Positions 30,453 to 41,483 of a stretch of 64,000 nucleotides of DNA are shown here, one piece after another. The DNA is from Cordylochernes scorpioides (Eukaryota > Arthropoda > Arachnida > Pseudoscorpiones > Chernetidae). The stretch covers positions 52,905,862 through 52,969,861 of the forward strand of contig CP092886.1 in the NCBI GenBank assembly GCA_030710605.1, in the 5' to 3' direction. Each line of letters begins with the position of its first letter. Position 1 is the stretch's first letter. A program made the translations under genes and the position numbers. The notes beneath the pieces were generated by a model. It did no database searches. It was not told the origin of the DNA and saw only the letters and a list, made by a program, of their open reading frames with translations.

Positions 30453-31186
30453 GTACATACATATAATTTCAAAGAATTGCATCGAGCAAAGCTCTTCCGC
30501 AAAATATGTTTTCATAACCAATATATATTAGCAAATTAAATTTTATTGCCATCTATCGTTAAAATTTTACACAAATAAATTTACTGGCAGTCCAATACAA
30601 TAGTAGAGCGGTCTAGAGATTAATTTGGCGAAACCGCTGAGAGGGTTCACTACTGATGAGCCAAGCCCTCTCATTCAATAACTCATATCATTGCAGTAAG
30701 GTCTGTAGAGATAATATTTTATGATATTTAAAAGAAACTCATTGCCAGTAAATTTATTTGTGTAAAATTTTAACGATAGATGGCAATAAAATTTAATTTA
30801 CTAATATATTGGTTATGAAAACATATTTTGCGGAAGAGCTTTGCTCGATGCAATTCTTTGAAATTATATGTATGTACCTCTACAGACCTATAAGCTTATG
30901 TCCATAGTTCACTAAACACCCCTAAGCTGCCTTCCATAGAAAATGCAGAGTATATAACAAAACCAGTCCAATACAATAGTAGAGCGGTCTAGAGATTAAT
31001 TTGGCGAAACCGCTGAGAGGGTTCACTACTGATGAGCCAAGCCCTCTCATTCAATAACTCATATCATTGCAGTAAGGTCTGTAGAGATAATATTTGATGA
31101 TATTTAAAAGAAACGCATTGCCAGTAAATTTATTTGTGTAAAATTTTAACGATAGATGGCAATAAAATTTAATTTACTATTATAAA
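30453..31186. repeat. Nested inverted and direct copies of the MITE-like element
   Basis: Two direct copies of a ~377-bp block start at about 30,589 and 30,966 ('agtccaatacaatagtagag'). The copy at 30,246-30,600 is inverted relative to parts of them. The flank 'taacgatagatggcaat' recurs on each copy. The result is a small amplified cluster, without genes. Confidence 0.7.
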
Positions 31187-31202
31187 TTATATATATATAT
31201 AC

Positions 31203-31240
<38 letters not shown>
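31187..31240. repeat. (TA)n microsatellite
   Basis: TA dinucleotide tract interrupted once by ACG. Confidence 0.85.
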
Positions 31241-31242
<2 letters not shown>

Positions 31243-31259
31243 GTTTTCTTTTTATTATT

Positions 31260-32260
31260 AAAAAGGCCACGCTTTTTTTTACACGACGTCACGCTTCATC
31301 AAGCCAAAGGAACATATATTTGTTTAAATTATCTTGAGTACACGTTGTAAAGGCAATGATAGTCATGGCGGGCAGTAGTTAGCGACTGCATTTACTTCAA
31401 ACTCACCATATATCTAAACATGTAAAAAAATATATTTTAGACTTTTCTACTTACAAATGTGTGCCAAAATACCTTAGTATCTCTACAAATCTTATTAAAA
31501 TGATGAAAGTTTTTAAATGAGACGGATTAGCTCATCAGTGATGAACCCCTCAGCGGTTTCGGCAAATTATATGTATGCATCTCAAGAGACCTATAAGCTT
31601 TTGTACAGAGGCTTCCTTAATACTCCTAAAGTGGCTTCTATAGTATATGTAGGGTAAATATAACCATTCCGATACAATAGTAGAGCGGTCTGTTGATTGA
31701 TTTGGCTAAACCACTGTGAGACTTGACCACTTATGAGCCAAGCCCTCTAATTCAACAACTTTTATCTTTGCAGTAAGGACGGTAGAAATATTATTTGTTG
31801 ATAAATGTTAAAGGAAACACATTGCCTAAATAAATATTACAAATTTTAATACAGTACTTTATCAAATTTCTATATCTGCCTGTGTTAAATGGCTCAGATG
31901 ATTTTTTCAGTCTCAAGATATTTCCTACTTATTTAAAGCACAGTTTTAGAGCCAATCACATATTTCTCTCGCTGAATTTAAACCATATATAAGCACCTAT
32001 AGAAACACAGGTTTAGTACGTGTGCGTAAGAAATTTCAGGATGGAATATTTATTTTAAAATATATACATTACCACTAGTACTGTACAAGTGCTCTCAGTA
32101 CACAACTCAAATAAAGTCAAAATTTGATTTAGTATATTGTTTTGGAAAATAATGTACTTAGAACTATAAAACAATAAGAATAATATTATATGGCTCAAAA
32201 TTATAATAATTCAACTCATATTTTCGAGTAACGATCATTTCTCATTAGCTAGTCATATAA
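31260..32260. repeat. Diverged copy of the gene-unit flank
   Basis: Resembles 3,180-3,330 at its left end and 1,600-1,790 at its right end, with another degenerate MITE-like copy at about 31,490-31,800 between. This extends the duplicated unit of copy 3 to about 3 kb upstream of the gene. No gene seen. Confidence 0.5.
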
Positions 32261-32437
32261 CCATAATTCAGACAATATAGTTCCGAAATATAAACTACGT
32301 AACACTGAAATTTCAAAACCAAGAATTAGTGGGAAAATATTGGCAAAAATCTGCATAAATAGAGAACAAGTAATGAACAATAAATAATCTTTATTAGAAT
32401 AGAATAGACTTCTACACTGCACGACATCACCGTCCAT

Positions 32438-32930
32438 TTAATATGTTGTTGGACCACGGTGGACAGCAATGAAGGCAGCAACACGTGTTGGCACTGACTC
32501 AATGAACGTGCGGATTGTGTCCTGTGGGATGGCTGCCCATTCCCTGTAAATTTTCTGAACGCGGGTGCGTCAGCACCCATGGTTAGGTCCCAGACGTGTT
32601 CTATAGGGGAGAAATCAGGAGAGACTAGTGGCCATGGAAACACCAAGGTTTCATGAAGGCATGTTGGCTGATTCGCCATCCGGCGGATGCGTCGTCCACG
32701 CGTTTTGAAGTCATTCTGGCCGCATAGCACCCTTTAATCATGCCAAATTCCTTGTTCCAAGCTTCTTCGCCATAGTAGGTACACTGTGGACGCGTCAAGG
32801 TGTCTGTCCGCAGAGATATGACGTATGAACCAACCGGGTATTCTGAGGCTAATCATAATACGTCTCGAGAAATCGTCTTTCTGCTGGAGTTGCTTGTGCT
32901 GGCGGTGGTCTGGCATTCTCTTTCTTTTAC
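32438..32930 (-). pseudogene. Tc1-like transposase, frameshifted relic
   Basis: Minus-strand fragments of a Tc1/mariner superfamily transposase. An N-terminal helix-turn-helix-like piece (MPDHRQHKQLQQKDDFSRRI, from 32,916) is followed by a long gap. Then comes WPLVSPDFSPIEHVWD, containing the C-terminal catalytic-triad Glu region of DD34E enzymes. The C-terminus reads REWAAIPQDTIRTFIESVP and ends with the stop at 32,438-32,440. These parts lie in different frames and the central catalytic core is mostly missing, so it is inactive. Terminal inverted repeats were not found. Confidence 0.8.
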
Positions 32931-33226
32931 TAAACGTCTTCTCTGAGTCAAAAAACAAAATATTCAAAGGCCTTCTATCATTCAGAGAGATGTGAATATT
33001 GCAAAATGTTCAAGTTCCTTCTCATATATCTCAAGCAACATGCGCGGGATAACGGCTCAATTTGCATCATTTACATAACTCTGTGAACTAACTTCACCTT
33101 GAAACCTTGCCCAGTATTTCTTGGTTTTTAGATTCCACTGTTCTACAAAATGAAATTCCCAACATCATTAAGATTACAATAGAACAATCTATTTAATCAG
33201 ATCAAGTACGAATTGTCAATTCAACA

Positions 33227-33559
33227 ATGTATCCCAATTATAAATACCTACACAAATCAGTAGCCACGGAAAAGCGCCTTATAGCTAAACTAAGAATACT
33301 GTGTGTTTCTATTCGAGAAAGCCATGTGAAAAATCTGAAATCAGAAGAACTAAATTTCCTACTATGCACAAATAAAATCGAGACAGAAATAGAACACCAT
33401 ATATTTGAACGTATATCTCTTAAAACGGAGAGAGAAGCTCTTGTTTCTGAGATAGACCGCCTGAACTTCACCGTACAATATCTTCTATCAAGTCTGATAG
33501 ACAATATTGCTTTATATGTATATAATTTCTTCAGAAGAGTTATGAAAAAGCAGATCTGA
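33227..33559 (+). CDS. Hypothetical 110-residue coiled-coil-like ORF
   Basis: Longest unexplained frame in this stretch: MYPNYKYLHKSVATEKRLIA onwards, rich in Glu, Lys, Leu and Ile, with heptad-like spacing around residues 40-90 (KIETEIEHHIFERISLKTER). I do not recognise it. It could be an exon or the N-terminal remnant of a retroelement protein. The opposite strand is also open for 88 codons, a warning of chance. No promoter or splice sites stand out. Confidence 0.25.
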   Translation: MYPNYKYLHKSVATEKRLIAKLRILCVSIRESHVKNLKSEELNFLLCTNKIETEIEHHIFERISLKTEREALVSEIDRLNFTVQYLLSSLIDNIALYVYNFFRRVMKKQI

Positions 33560-34125
33560 TAAATTAGTCTTTATAATGATGATACTTAATCGTTTAAAAC
33601 TTTTTTCTTTTTTTTTTTTTTCTTCTTTTGTTAGACCATGCTTTTTGGTGCATTTCATGAAATATTGTACAAATAAAACCCCACTCATCCTGACCATTAT
33701 TGTCTACACTCTGGAGAATCTGTGTAAGACCAATGGGGTCTTGATAAAAGCTTGTGTGTGTGTATTTATTGGTTTTGCAAATTCATTGTTACGAGGTGTA
33801 TTTAAACTATAGCATTAGATCGTCGCAATTGTAACGCGGAGGTATTCAAATAAATATCAAACCTAAAAATGTAAAGATTTACTATAAATACGAGTGTGTG
33901 TGTTTCTCTACACATAAAAAACGATTTCTCTTCTTACCGCGGTTGTAAATAATGGAAGGACGTTGCTCATCAGTGGTGAACCTTCCCATTGGAGTTGTTA
34001 ATTTAATCCACCAAACTACAAATTGTAATACTGTATTGGATGATTCTGGTTAACATTCCAAACTTAAAATTCCATTCCTCATTGTCGCACAAAGTTTGGA
34101 ATGTTATCAATATATAGTACTTTAT
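33560..34125. other. Unassigned, with a degenerate MITE-like copy
   Basis: A T-rich run at 33,601-33,630 and a CUGAUGAG-containing MITE-like relic at about 33,950-34,060. No gene. Confidence 0.5.
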
Positions 34126-34275
34126 AAAAAATGGCATATCCTGACCAGGAGCACATGTGCTTTACAGAAGGCAGAGCGCCATCTGGTGGAACAGAAATCA
34201 ACTAAACATTGATTTAGCCTGTTCCCTGATATTTGGCCAACCCAATTTCTTGATAAATCAAGAAAAGCCATCCAG
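34126..34275 (-). mobile_element. Hammerhead-repeat family A, truncated before ribozyme
   Basis: Has the tag 'ggcatatcctgaccagga', the 'gcgccatctggtgg' block and the palindromic 18-mer region. The sequence leaves the family at about 34,272, directly before the hammerhead would begin. Confidence 0.65.
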
Positions 34276-34488
34276 ATGGCGGTAATTTTTTTTATATTGA
34301 TTTCAACACCTGATCTTTTTATCTTTTATTTTTTTATTTCGTTTTTTAATATAGTACTTTATGATTCTATTTTATTTGTACTCGTATAGATGGGGCGTTA
34401 TTGCTTTTAATTAATCCTGCAACTGTGTTGTTACAAATTGAAACTGATTTTGACGCGTATTATTATTTATGAAATGAAACAATTCTCT

Positions 34489-34700
34489 ACTGCCCTTACT
34501 GCAATAATAAAATAATGTATGGGTCTGTGGCTCATCAGTGGTGAACCCTCCCAGCGGTTTAGCAAGTTTAATCTGCCATACCGCTGTAATATTGCATTGC
34601 GCTATTTTGCTTTTATACCGATACTGAAGCTGAACTCTTGGAATAGTAATTTTGAATGAACTATGGACAAAAGCTTTGAGAACAGTTAAATTACATACAA
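34489..34700. mobile_element. MITE-like element, diverged copy
   Basis: Starts CTCTACTGCCCTTACTGC and contains the conserved 'ctcatcagtggtgaaccctc' centre. Confidence 0.55.
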
Positions 34701-34725
34701 CTAATTATTAATTACATACTATATA

Positions 34726-34885
34726 CAGTTAAACCTATCTATACCGCCTCCCTCTCTATAGCGCCCGATTTTAAATAGGTAGTACGATGCGATTTAAATT
34801 AAAAGTGACCTGTCTATAGCATCCCCTTTCTATACACCCTATTTTGGTGAGTCCCAAGAGTGGACGCTATAGACAGGTATAACTG
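34726..34885. mobile_element. Pogo/Tigger-type MITE, third copy
   Basis: CAGTTAAACC... ends with TA on both sides, the expected target duplication. Not part of the palindrome, so it is an independent insertion of the family at 11.4 kb. Confidence 0.8.
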
Positions 34886-35971
34886 TATATATAAATTCTT
34901 ACACGCGCTCTTCTTACTCGCCGCTGAAATTTTCCGAATAAAGAAATGTATCAAATATATATTTTTTCTAATATACACAATGAAGAAATATTCTTTTAAT
35001 ATTAAACCAATTCCAACTAAAACTCGGAAATAAATTTGTTTTGAAAAGTATTTATACAGAGATATGAAAAGAAAGGACTAAGAAAAACGTTTCCAAGTTA
35101 AGGGATAACACGCTAATCGTCCTTGACATAAGCTATTCCGTTTTAAATGGCCGCGTGGTCAGCGCAAGCACCTATTCAATATAGAAATCTACGGATAGCA
35201 TTCATACTGTGTGCCAGTCAAACCTATTTTCATAGTTATAATCAGGATGAACATTTGCGACAACCTAGCCAAGAACTACAACGAGATTACTCATTTATAC
35301 AAACTAATAAAGACTGTCAATCTGAACTTGTATATTAGCATAAATACGCAAATTATATAAATAAAAGGTTACCAATTCCAAGGGTGACACTATTAATAAA
35401 ATAATCACCTGGAATTTAAACGGATACTGTAGAATTATTTTCGTTTTCCACTCATTGATTATCTTAAAAAATTCGATATATATTTTCGTTCTGACTGAAA
35501 TTTGATGTCATTCCCTGATGAACTTTGCAATTGAAAAAAAAAAACTATGGAATTTATCAATCTATGGCGTTAAAACCCCTAAACCAAGGTATTTGTTCAT
35601 GGGGCATTATTATGGAAGTCAAAAAAACTATCCAGCGAGCAATTGTAGAAGTCGATGTGAAATCGCTATGGATTTCGCCAATCCCAGACTCAATACTGGT
35701 TTGTATGATTTTTGTAACCTCCCTCTAATCCACTCACAACTTGAGAATCTTAAAAACTTTTTCCTTGTTGTTCCGTTGAGAAAAATACAAGAGGAGTTAG
35801 AAATAGTCCTAGAAATAGAACCGCTGGGAGGGTTCACCACTTGTGAGCCAGGCCCTCCCATTAATTTTTCCGTTGCAGTGAGTGCAGTAGAAATTGTTTA
35901 ATTTAACAAAGAATCTTGCGCGTCTAAAATAGTTTCGAATTTTCATAACAGATGGCGCGCTAGTGCATCAA
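34886..35971. other. Unassigned, A+T-rich
   Basis: Weak frames at 35,518-35,901 overlap a repeat ('gagggttcaccacttgtgag' and 'agtgcagtagaaattgttt') shared with 63.8 kb, so they are not genes. Nothing else recognised. Confidence 0.5.
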
Positions 35972-36310
35972 AACAGTCCTTTGTGGCGATCTAAATGTTC
36001 GCACCAGTGACCTTGGAGATTTCCATAACTTGCTGGACGCACCGACACTGCTTTCTACCAACCGTTATTTCTACGATTCAACCTCATCATCTCTTGCAAG
36101 AACTCTTGTTGATTTACTCAATTAAAATTCAAACACGATAATAAATGGCAGATCTTTCAGTGAAAAAAATGTAAACTTTACTTTATCTCAACCCAAGGAT
36201 CCTCAGTTATTGATCTTTCTATTGTTTCGCCTGCGCTGCTTGAACTGATCGCTGATATTACTATTGAATGCATGCCTTATTCGGGTCATTTTCCACTTGT
36301 CTTGAAATTT
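35972..36310 (+). pseudogene. LINE apurinic endonuclease fragment
   Basis: Starts within the catalytic GDLN motif (TVLCGDLNVRTSDLGDFHNL). After a stop and a frame change it continues as SVIDLSIVSPALLELIAD...YSGHFPLVL, which corresponds to the SDH-F-P end of the endonuclease fold of CR1/Jockey-like non-LTR elements. The last motif has SGH in place of SDH. The reverse transcriptase is absent. Confidence 0.7.
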
Positions 36311-37034
36311 ATAGGTATGAACAATATAAAGTCAAATTTTCTACGAAGTTGCGTTTCTTTAGCAAGTATTCCTGGGCAGCTGACAAGGCTACATTTTTCA
36401 AAGGGCAATGTCAAGGACAGGTAAGATAGCTAATACAAGTTTTGGTGGTGTTAGGTCTGAATTGTGGTTCGACGGGGAATGCCACGTGGATAATTTTTTT
36501 TTTCTTCAAAGAAAAAATTATAAATTTAAATATCGTATTACGTCTTTGGTGCCAGTATATTATCAAAGAAAGGAAGACGTTTTTCTCAAAATTAAACGAC
36601 AGCAATTTACCTCAGTGCAAAGTATTCTAACCAGCGCCATAGCATGTCGAATGGTTGCGCGGTTCCTATTCAACTTTGAATTTGAAATCGGTGTCCGTTG
36701 GTTTCATCATAAAGATATCAAACCTATAGACGTTTCTAACCTTTTCTAATTCTGACATTAAATTTCAAAACAATCCACTTATTTCCCTCTCGGTGTAATT
36801 TAAAGTTTTCATTTGAGACTATATGTGTGCTTGTTACTCAGGCCAGTTTCTGATGGTGTTTTATATTGATTATCTAAAAACCAATGTTTTTCCGTTAACG
36901 ATACTATTATATATCCTTGCTCTCTCTGGTTTCCTAATATTTTGATTTGCCATAGCCCCTATCTCCTTATTTATAAACCAAGTTATAGATGCATCTCTTT
37001 TGTTAGAAAGAAGTGTGTAGGTGAATGGAAGTGA
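36311..37034. repeat. Unassigned, then downstream part of gene unit copy 4
   Basis: 36,735-37,034 is homologous to 4,470-4,780. The part before it (36,311-36,734) has no recognisable feature. Confidence 0.5.
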
Positions 37035-37173
37035 ATTTAAAAGAGAGACAGGAAATTAATAAAACAGATAAATTTTAATTTTTCTTTCAATCTTACAATT
37101 TTAAAGTAATTTAAATTTCTACAATCCAATTTGAATTTTGAATTTTGATGTTTTACTTTACAGAATTCTTTTG
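37035..37173 (-). other. Predicted 3' UTR exon of copy 4
   Basis: TTCCAG acceptor upstream of 37,173 on minus, donor near 37,528. Conserved with the other three copies. Confidence 0.5.
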
Positions 37174-37279
37174 CTGGAACACACAAAATAAATTAATATA
37201 ATTTTTTCCCTAAATATCTTTCTCTCATTATATTGAGAGAGAGATAGATTATTACGTTTACTTCATTTTATAGGCAATA

Positions 37280-37305
37280 TATATATATATATATATATAT
37301 ATATT
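37280..37305. repeat. (TA)n microsatellite
   Basis: Pure TA tract inside intron 2 of copy 4. Confidence 0.8.
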
Positions 37306-37542
37306 GAATTTCTAATAAGATAAAAAATAAAAACCTAATTAATATAGAAGAAATATTTCAAAATATTTTAGAGTTTTTAGAAAGATCTTCAATTTCTGTT
37401 ACTAGTATGCATATAGGTATTTGAAGCTCTAAATTGATATCGAACAGATATGCTTCAAATAAGTTTAGATATTCTTATAATATATATATATATAACATGC
37501 ATATAAAGAAAGCAATGGGATTATTTACCTATTGTAGGCTGA

Positions 37543-37870
37543 TCAATGCCAACCACCATGTCCGCCCGAGCCCCAGCCGCGGCCCCAGCCAGCACCTCCC
37601 CAGCCAGCTCCTCCCCAGCCACCGTAGCCCAGACCGCCCCAGCCCCAGCCGCCGGGGTGCTTGATGGAGCTACCGTAGGCTACGGCACGGCCCACGGGGT
37701 GACCGCCCCATCCCCAACCTCCCCATCCGCCGTATCCGCCCAAGCCATAGCCGCCCCAGGGAACGGCAGCGGCAGCGGCAACGAGAGCAAACAGAGCAAC
37801 GATCTAGACAACAAGAAATCAGCTGGGAGTGAACACTGGTCCAACGGTGACTTACCACCAGAGGCCTCAT
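37543..37870 (-). CDS. Secreted glycine/tryptophan-rich protein, copy 4 (long form)
   Basis: Complement of 37,543-37,803 joined to 37,856-37,870. 91 residues, five more than the other copies: one extra GWGGA repeat in the C-terminal half. There is also a Trp to Ser change in the GWGSGG segment. Signal peptide, intron (52 bp) and promoter are as in the other copies. It lies 8.25 kb from copy 3 in tandem. The in-frame 15-bp repeat gain suggests slippage within the repeat array and shows that length is tolerated. Confidence 0.85.
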
Positions 37871-37894
37871 CGTGGTTGTGTCGGCCCACGGTCC

Positions 37895-37912
37895 AGTCCG
37901 GCCTATATACCT
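37895..37912 (-). promoter_or_regulatory. TATA-box region of copy 4
   Basis: TATATAGG on minus about 39 bp upstream of the ATG at 37,870. Confidence 0.55.
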
Positions 37913-38262
37913 GCTGCCCCAGCGCGTGGCCTTGCCCGCCTTGTGACAAAAACTAGCCATAGGTGCAGTGGATTGCGCAATACGAATGGTTCTTAATTTT
38001 CTCCTACAATAATTTACGAAAGAGATAATTTCAAAGTGATGGCCATTGTTCACCTCATTGTTGACCTAACGGAAAAATAAGTTCAATCAGAGTGTATGCT
38101 GTATGATCACACTCTTCTTAGAGATGAATACGCATATCATTTCATATATAGTTGCACACACAATTAAATATATATACACAATAAAATTATATTTATTAAT
38201 GAAAAAGGCAGGTTTTCACGCAGTCACGCTACATAAAGCCAATGAAACAAACATATTCAAAA

Positions 38263-38684
38263 TATCTCCAGCGGTGTATAACACATTCCTTCCAGCGTTG
38301 AACACTTTCTGTAAATCCGCTTCGGAAATATGCTTGGGGTTGTTTTCTAAACCTTGTTTTATGGCTCGTTTTATTACTTCCTTTAGGTGTTCAAATATTT
38401 GTTTCTTTAGAATTCTTTTATTTGGGATAATAGATAGAAGCCACAAGGTGCCTAGTCTGGGCTGAATGGGAGTTGTGGAACCAGTGACCAACCCATTTTT
38501 CCAATATCCTCTGAAGTCTGTAAAGAGGTGTGAGGCCGTGCATTGTCATGGTGTAACTTGACGGATTAAAATGAATCTTTGATATATATTTTCGAACAGC
38601 TTCCCTAAGCCTTCGTAAAGTTATAACATAGCAAAAAGTGTTCCCAGTGTTCCCTTCTTCAAAATATTCAATATTTCACCTTGC
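38263..38684 (-). pseudogene. Mariner transposase, C-terminal half (split by LINE)
   Basis: Minus strand. RRLREA, then LHHDNARPH with the second catalytic Asp region of mariner enzymes, then GWSLVPQLPFSPD followed by a stop where YSPDLAP is normal, and a C-terminal stretch ending TAGDIL. It continues the N-terminal half at 41,484-42,241. The two are separated by the LINE insertion. Several stops and frameshifts make it inactive. Confidence 0.8.
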
Positions 38685-38693
38685 ATGTGCAAA

Positions 38694-39117
38694 CCTATTA
38701 TACTATGTGGTGACTTCAATTCTAGACACCCAGTCTGGTTTTATCCGACGACAAACTCCAATGGTTTCAAATTCCACTCCATCATAGACGAACACAGCCA
38801 CCTGCCGAAATTCAAGCATTATAGATCTTACGATTTCAAACAAAAAATCAACAAGTTTTGTACATAACTGGAAGACGACTATATTGACGCACATTTCAGA
38901 TCACGTTGCAATAACCTTTGACATTTATCATAATTTTAACAGGCAAAGGACAGTTCAAAACTCAACATGGAAATTTATAGAAAAAGATGCTAATTGGAAA
39001 ACATTTACTGAACAAATTTCAATACAAGATGTAGATAATATTATCACCAAGATAAACCACGCGTCAAACATAAAAGATATTGACAACATTGTGAAGAATC
39101 TCACACAAAATAATTAA
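38694..39117 (+). pseudogene. LINE endonuclease fragment
   Basis: The frame open from 38,685 reads ILCGDFNSRHPVWF, the catalytic GDFN motif with the R-H-W signature of R1/Jockey-type endonucleases, and continues through NSNGFKFHSIIDEHSHLP. After a frame change near 38,870, SDHVAITFDI marks the last endonuclease motif. Frameshifts and the missing N-terminus make it inactive. Confidence 0.8.
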
Positions 39118-39205
39118 AGAGGCAGCTTATCTGTCACTAAATGTCAAAACAAGTAGCGGAAATCATAAAACAAATACATACTGGTGGGATGGGAAGCTGG
39201 ATAAT

Positions 39206-39255
39206 ATGAAAAACGATTTCCACTATATTAGAAATTTGTATTATCGGCATGGAGT

Positions 39256-39286
<31 letters not shown>

Positions 39287-39628
39287 AAAAATACCTACAA
39301 ATCAATGAGAAATAAATATTTAAATAAAATTAAAAAGGCTAAAAGAGCGAGTTGGAGAAATTTTATAGAAGAAAGTCATTCAAATAACGCATTTGGTAAT
39401 GCTTATAGGATTTACAAGTCATTGAGATCGAAAAATAGGAATTTAGGATTACCTCTAATAAATAATTTACCAGATCATTTAAAGATCGACAAAATAAAAA
39501 GTTTAATGAACGATCTATTTCAGGATGATATTGGAGGTTTAGATGAAGATGATCATATTTTGATTAGAAATTATACGCCTAAATATAAAAATAAAAATAG
39601 TGTTTATATTGAATCCAAGGAAATATAG
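39206..39628 (+). pseudogene. LINE linker and start of reverse transcriptase
   Basis: KKAKRASWRNFIEESHSNN... is the region between endonuclease and reverse transcriptase typical of this clade. A CT repeat (39,259-39,283) encodes an extra SLSLSLSL. A stop lies at 39,626-39,628. The following sequence to 39,790 keeps APGPDYISNNMI in another frame. Confidence 0.75.
39259..39283 (+). repeat. (CT)n microsatellite inside the LINE
   Basis: About 12 CT repeats in frame. Confidence 0.85.
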
Positions 39629-39797
39629 ATGAAACAATTTTAAAAACTAATATTAAAAAAGCACCGGGCCCTGATTACATTAGTAACAATATGATCAGAC
39701 AAGCTAAAATAAAAATAATCCCAATTCTGCATCAAAAATTATTCCAAAACCAGGCAAAACGAATTATGAAGTAAATAAAATTTATAGACCTATATCA

Positions 39798-40442
39798 TTG
39801 ACATCTAATCTCTCTAAAACATTTGAGAATATAATAAAAAATAAATTAAGTAACTATTATTTAGAAAATAATCTAATGAGCTCAAGGCAGCACGGCTTTA
39901 TGAAATCTAGATCAACTATTACAGGAATGGAAAAAATTATAGAAACTATATTGAAACAAAAACAAAAAGAATTGATTTCCTTGATAGCTATAGATATAGC
40001 TGGTGCATTCGACAATGCATGGTGGCCTGCGATTATAAAACGAATGGATAATGATAATACGGATTTAATACGGATCATAAAATCTTATTTGAATAATGAA
40101 AGGGAGGTGAAATTTACATACGAATCAGAAACTTTTTATAAGAAACTAACTAAAGGATGTCCACAGGGTGGACCTTTATCACCACTTCTATGGAATATTT
40201 TGCTAAATGATTTGTTGATAAATTTTGAATCAATGAATGCAGAAATTATATGTTATGCAGACGACGTTACAATAATTTGCTGGAATAAGACTATCGAAGG
40301 ACTAAAAACCGCAAGTGAATACATCTTAAATTATGTGATCCAATGGTGTAATAGAAATAAATTAACGATCAGTACAGAGAAAACTAATTTGCTATACCTG
40401 CATAACAGAGAAAAATACCTATTAAGGTTATTAACAATATAA
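39798..40442 (+). pseudogene. LINE reverse transcriptase domain
   Basis: 214-residue open segment. SSRQHGFMKSRST corresponds to motif 2-3, AIDIAGAFDNAWWPAI to motif A with its catalytic Asp, KGCPQGGPLSPLLWNILLND to motif B, and CYADDVTII to the YADD active site. It is interrupted shortly after the thumb begins. The active-site residues are intact, but flanking lesions remove the full protein. Confidence 0.88.
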
Positions 40443-40540
40443 TTAGGCCGGTCAAGCAAGTAAAAATTCACAAATCACAATGGAAAAATAAAGTTAACTT
40501 TACTCCGCATGTAAATGATATTCTGTGTAAGGCAGGGTGT

Positions 40541-41272
40541 ATGAAAAATTTATTATGTTCACTAAGCGGCAATATGTGGGGTTTAGATACTCAAAAGAGG
40601 TTAACTTTATATAAAACAATAATAAGGCCTGTACTTACATACGGATCAGAAATTTGGTTTAAATATTTAAATAATCGTTCTAAACAAAAACTGAATTCCA
40701 TGCAGTACCAGATCATTTTATGGGCAGTCAGAGCATATAAAACTACTTCATCAAACTGTGTGCATAGTCTGGCACAAATCCCACTCCTAACAGACTATAT
40801 AGAATCTAGAATAATCAAATATGATCTAGCTCATCTGTCCACTAAAGATCTAATTGCTTACGAACCCCATGCTCCAAGTATAGTCAAATCATTCTTACAC
40901 GCAAAAATGAAAGAAATTTTTGATAATACTAATGAAATTTTCAGAAGCTTTTTCGTGTCTGGAATCCCAAGATTTTTCCGTCCAAATTTTTATAATATCC
41001 AATTCATTACAGATCATGGTAATTTTGGGAATTTTTTGTCAACTATCGGCGCGGTGAAGGAACCGGGATGTTTCTGCGGAGGTGAAATTCAGGACTCGAA
41101 ACATTTACTAATGGATTGCCCAATTTTCCGGGTTTATAGGGAAAACAAGTTTGGTCGTATTGGACAGCTTGATGAATTTGTAGACGATAAAGAGAGTTGT
41201 AAAAGTTTTGATCAATTTTGCAAATTTATTTACAACTTTCTTTTGAAATGGAAAAGGGAGAGGGAAACTTAG
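40541..41272 (+). pseudogene. LINE C-terminal domain with CCHC-like knuckle
   Basis: 243 residues: TLYKTIIRPVLTYGSEIWF is the thumb-proximal motif of R1/I/Jockey elements. CFCGGEIQDSKHLLMDCP is the terminal Cys-His knuckle. The frame differs from that of the reverse transcriptase segment. Stop at 41,270-41,272, then a ~200 bp 3' UTR. Confidence 0.85.
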
Positions 41273-41483
41273 AAGGAAAAGATTGCGATGCTTGCTTTGT
41301 TGTTTTGCTTTGTTATTTGTTTTTCTCTTCGGACAATTTTCTTTGGTTAATTATGTAAAATAATGAATTTAACAGGATTGTATATAGCCGATTTGTTGTG
41401 ATGTAGAGAGAGGTATCGACGCAAATATCCCTGAGTTTGGGACATCGCGTTTCATGATGTTAATAAATGAATAAATGTGCCAA

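Larger units (their letters stand above)
38694..41474 (+). mobile_element. R1/I-like LINE inserted into mariner
   Basis: Flanked by imperfect 9-bp target duplications (ATGTGCAAA at 38,685-38,693 and ATGTGCCAA at 41,475-41,483). 5' truncated inside the endonuclease; the 3' end is AATAAATGAATAA. Domain order is endonuclease, reverse transcriptase, then a C-terminal Cys/His knuckle. Confidence 0.85.

Noticed and set aside
35518-35901. 127-codon frame
   Set aside because: Its 3' part overlaps a MITE-like repeat shared with 63.8 kb, and an alternative frame is open over the same stretch.
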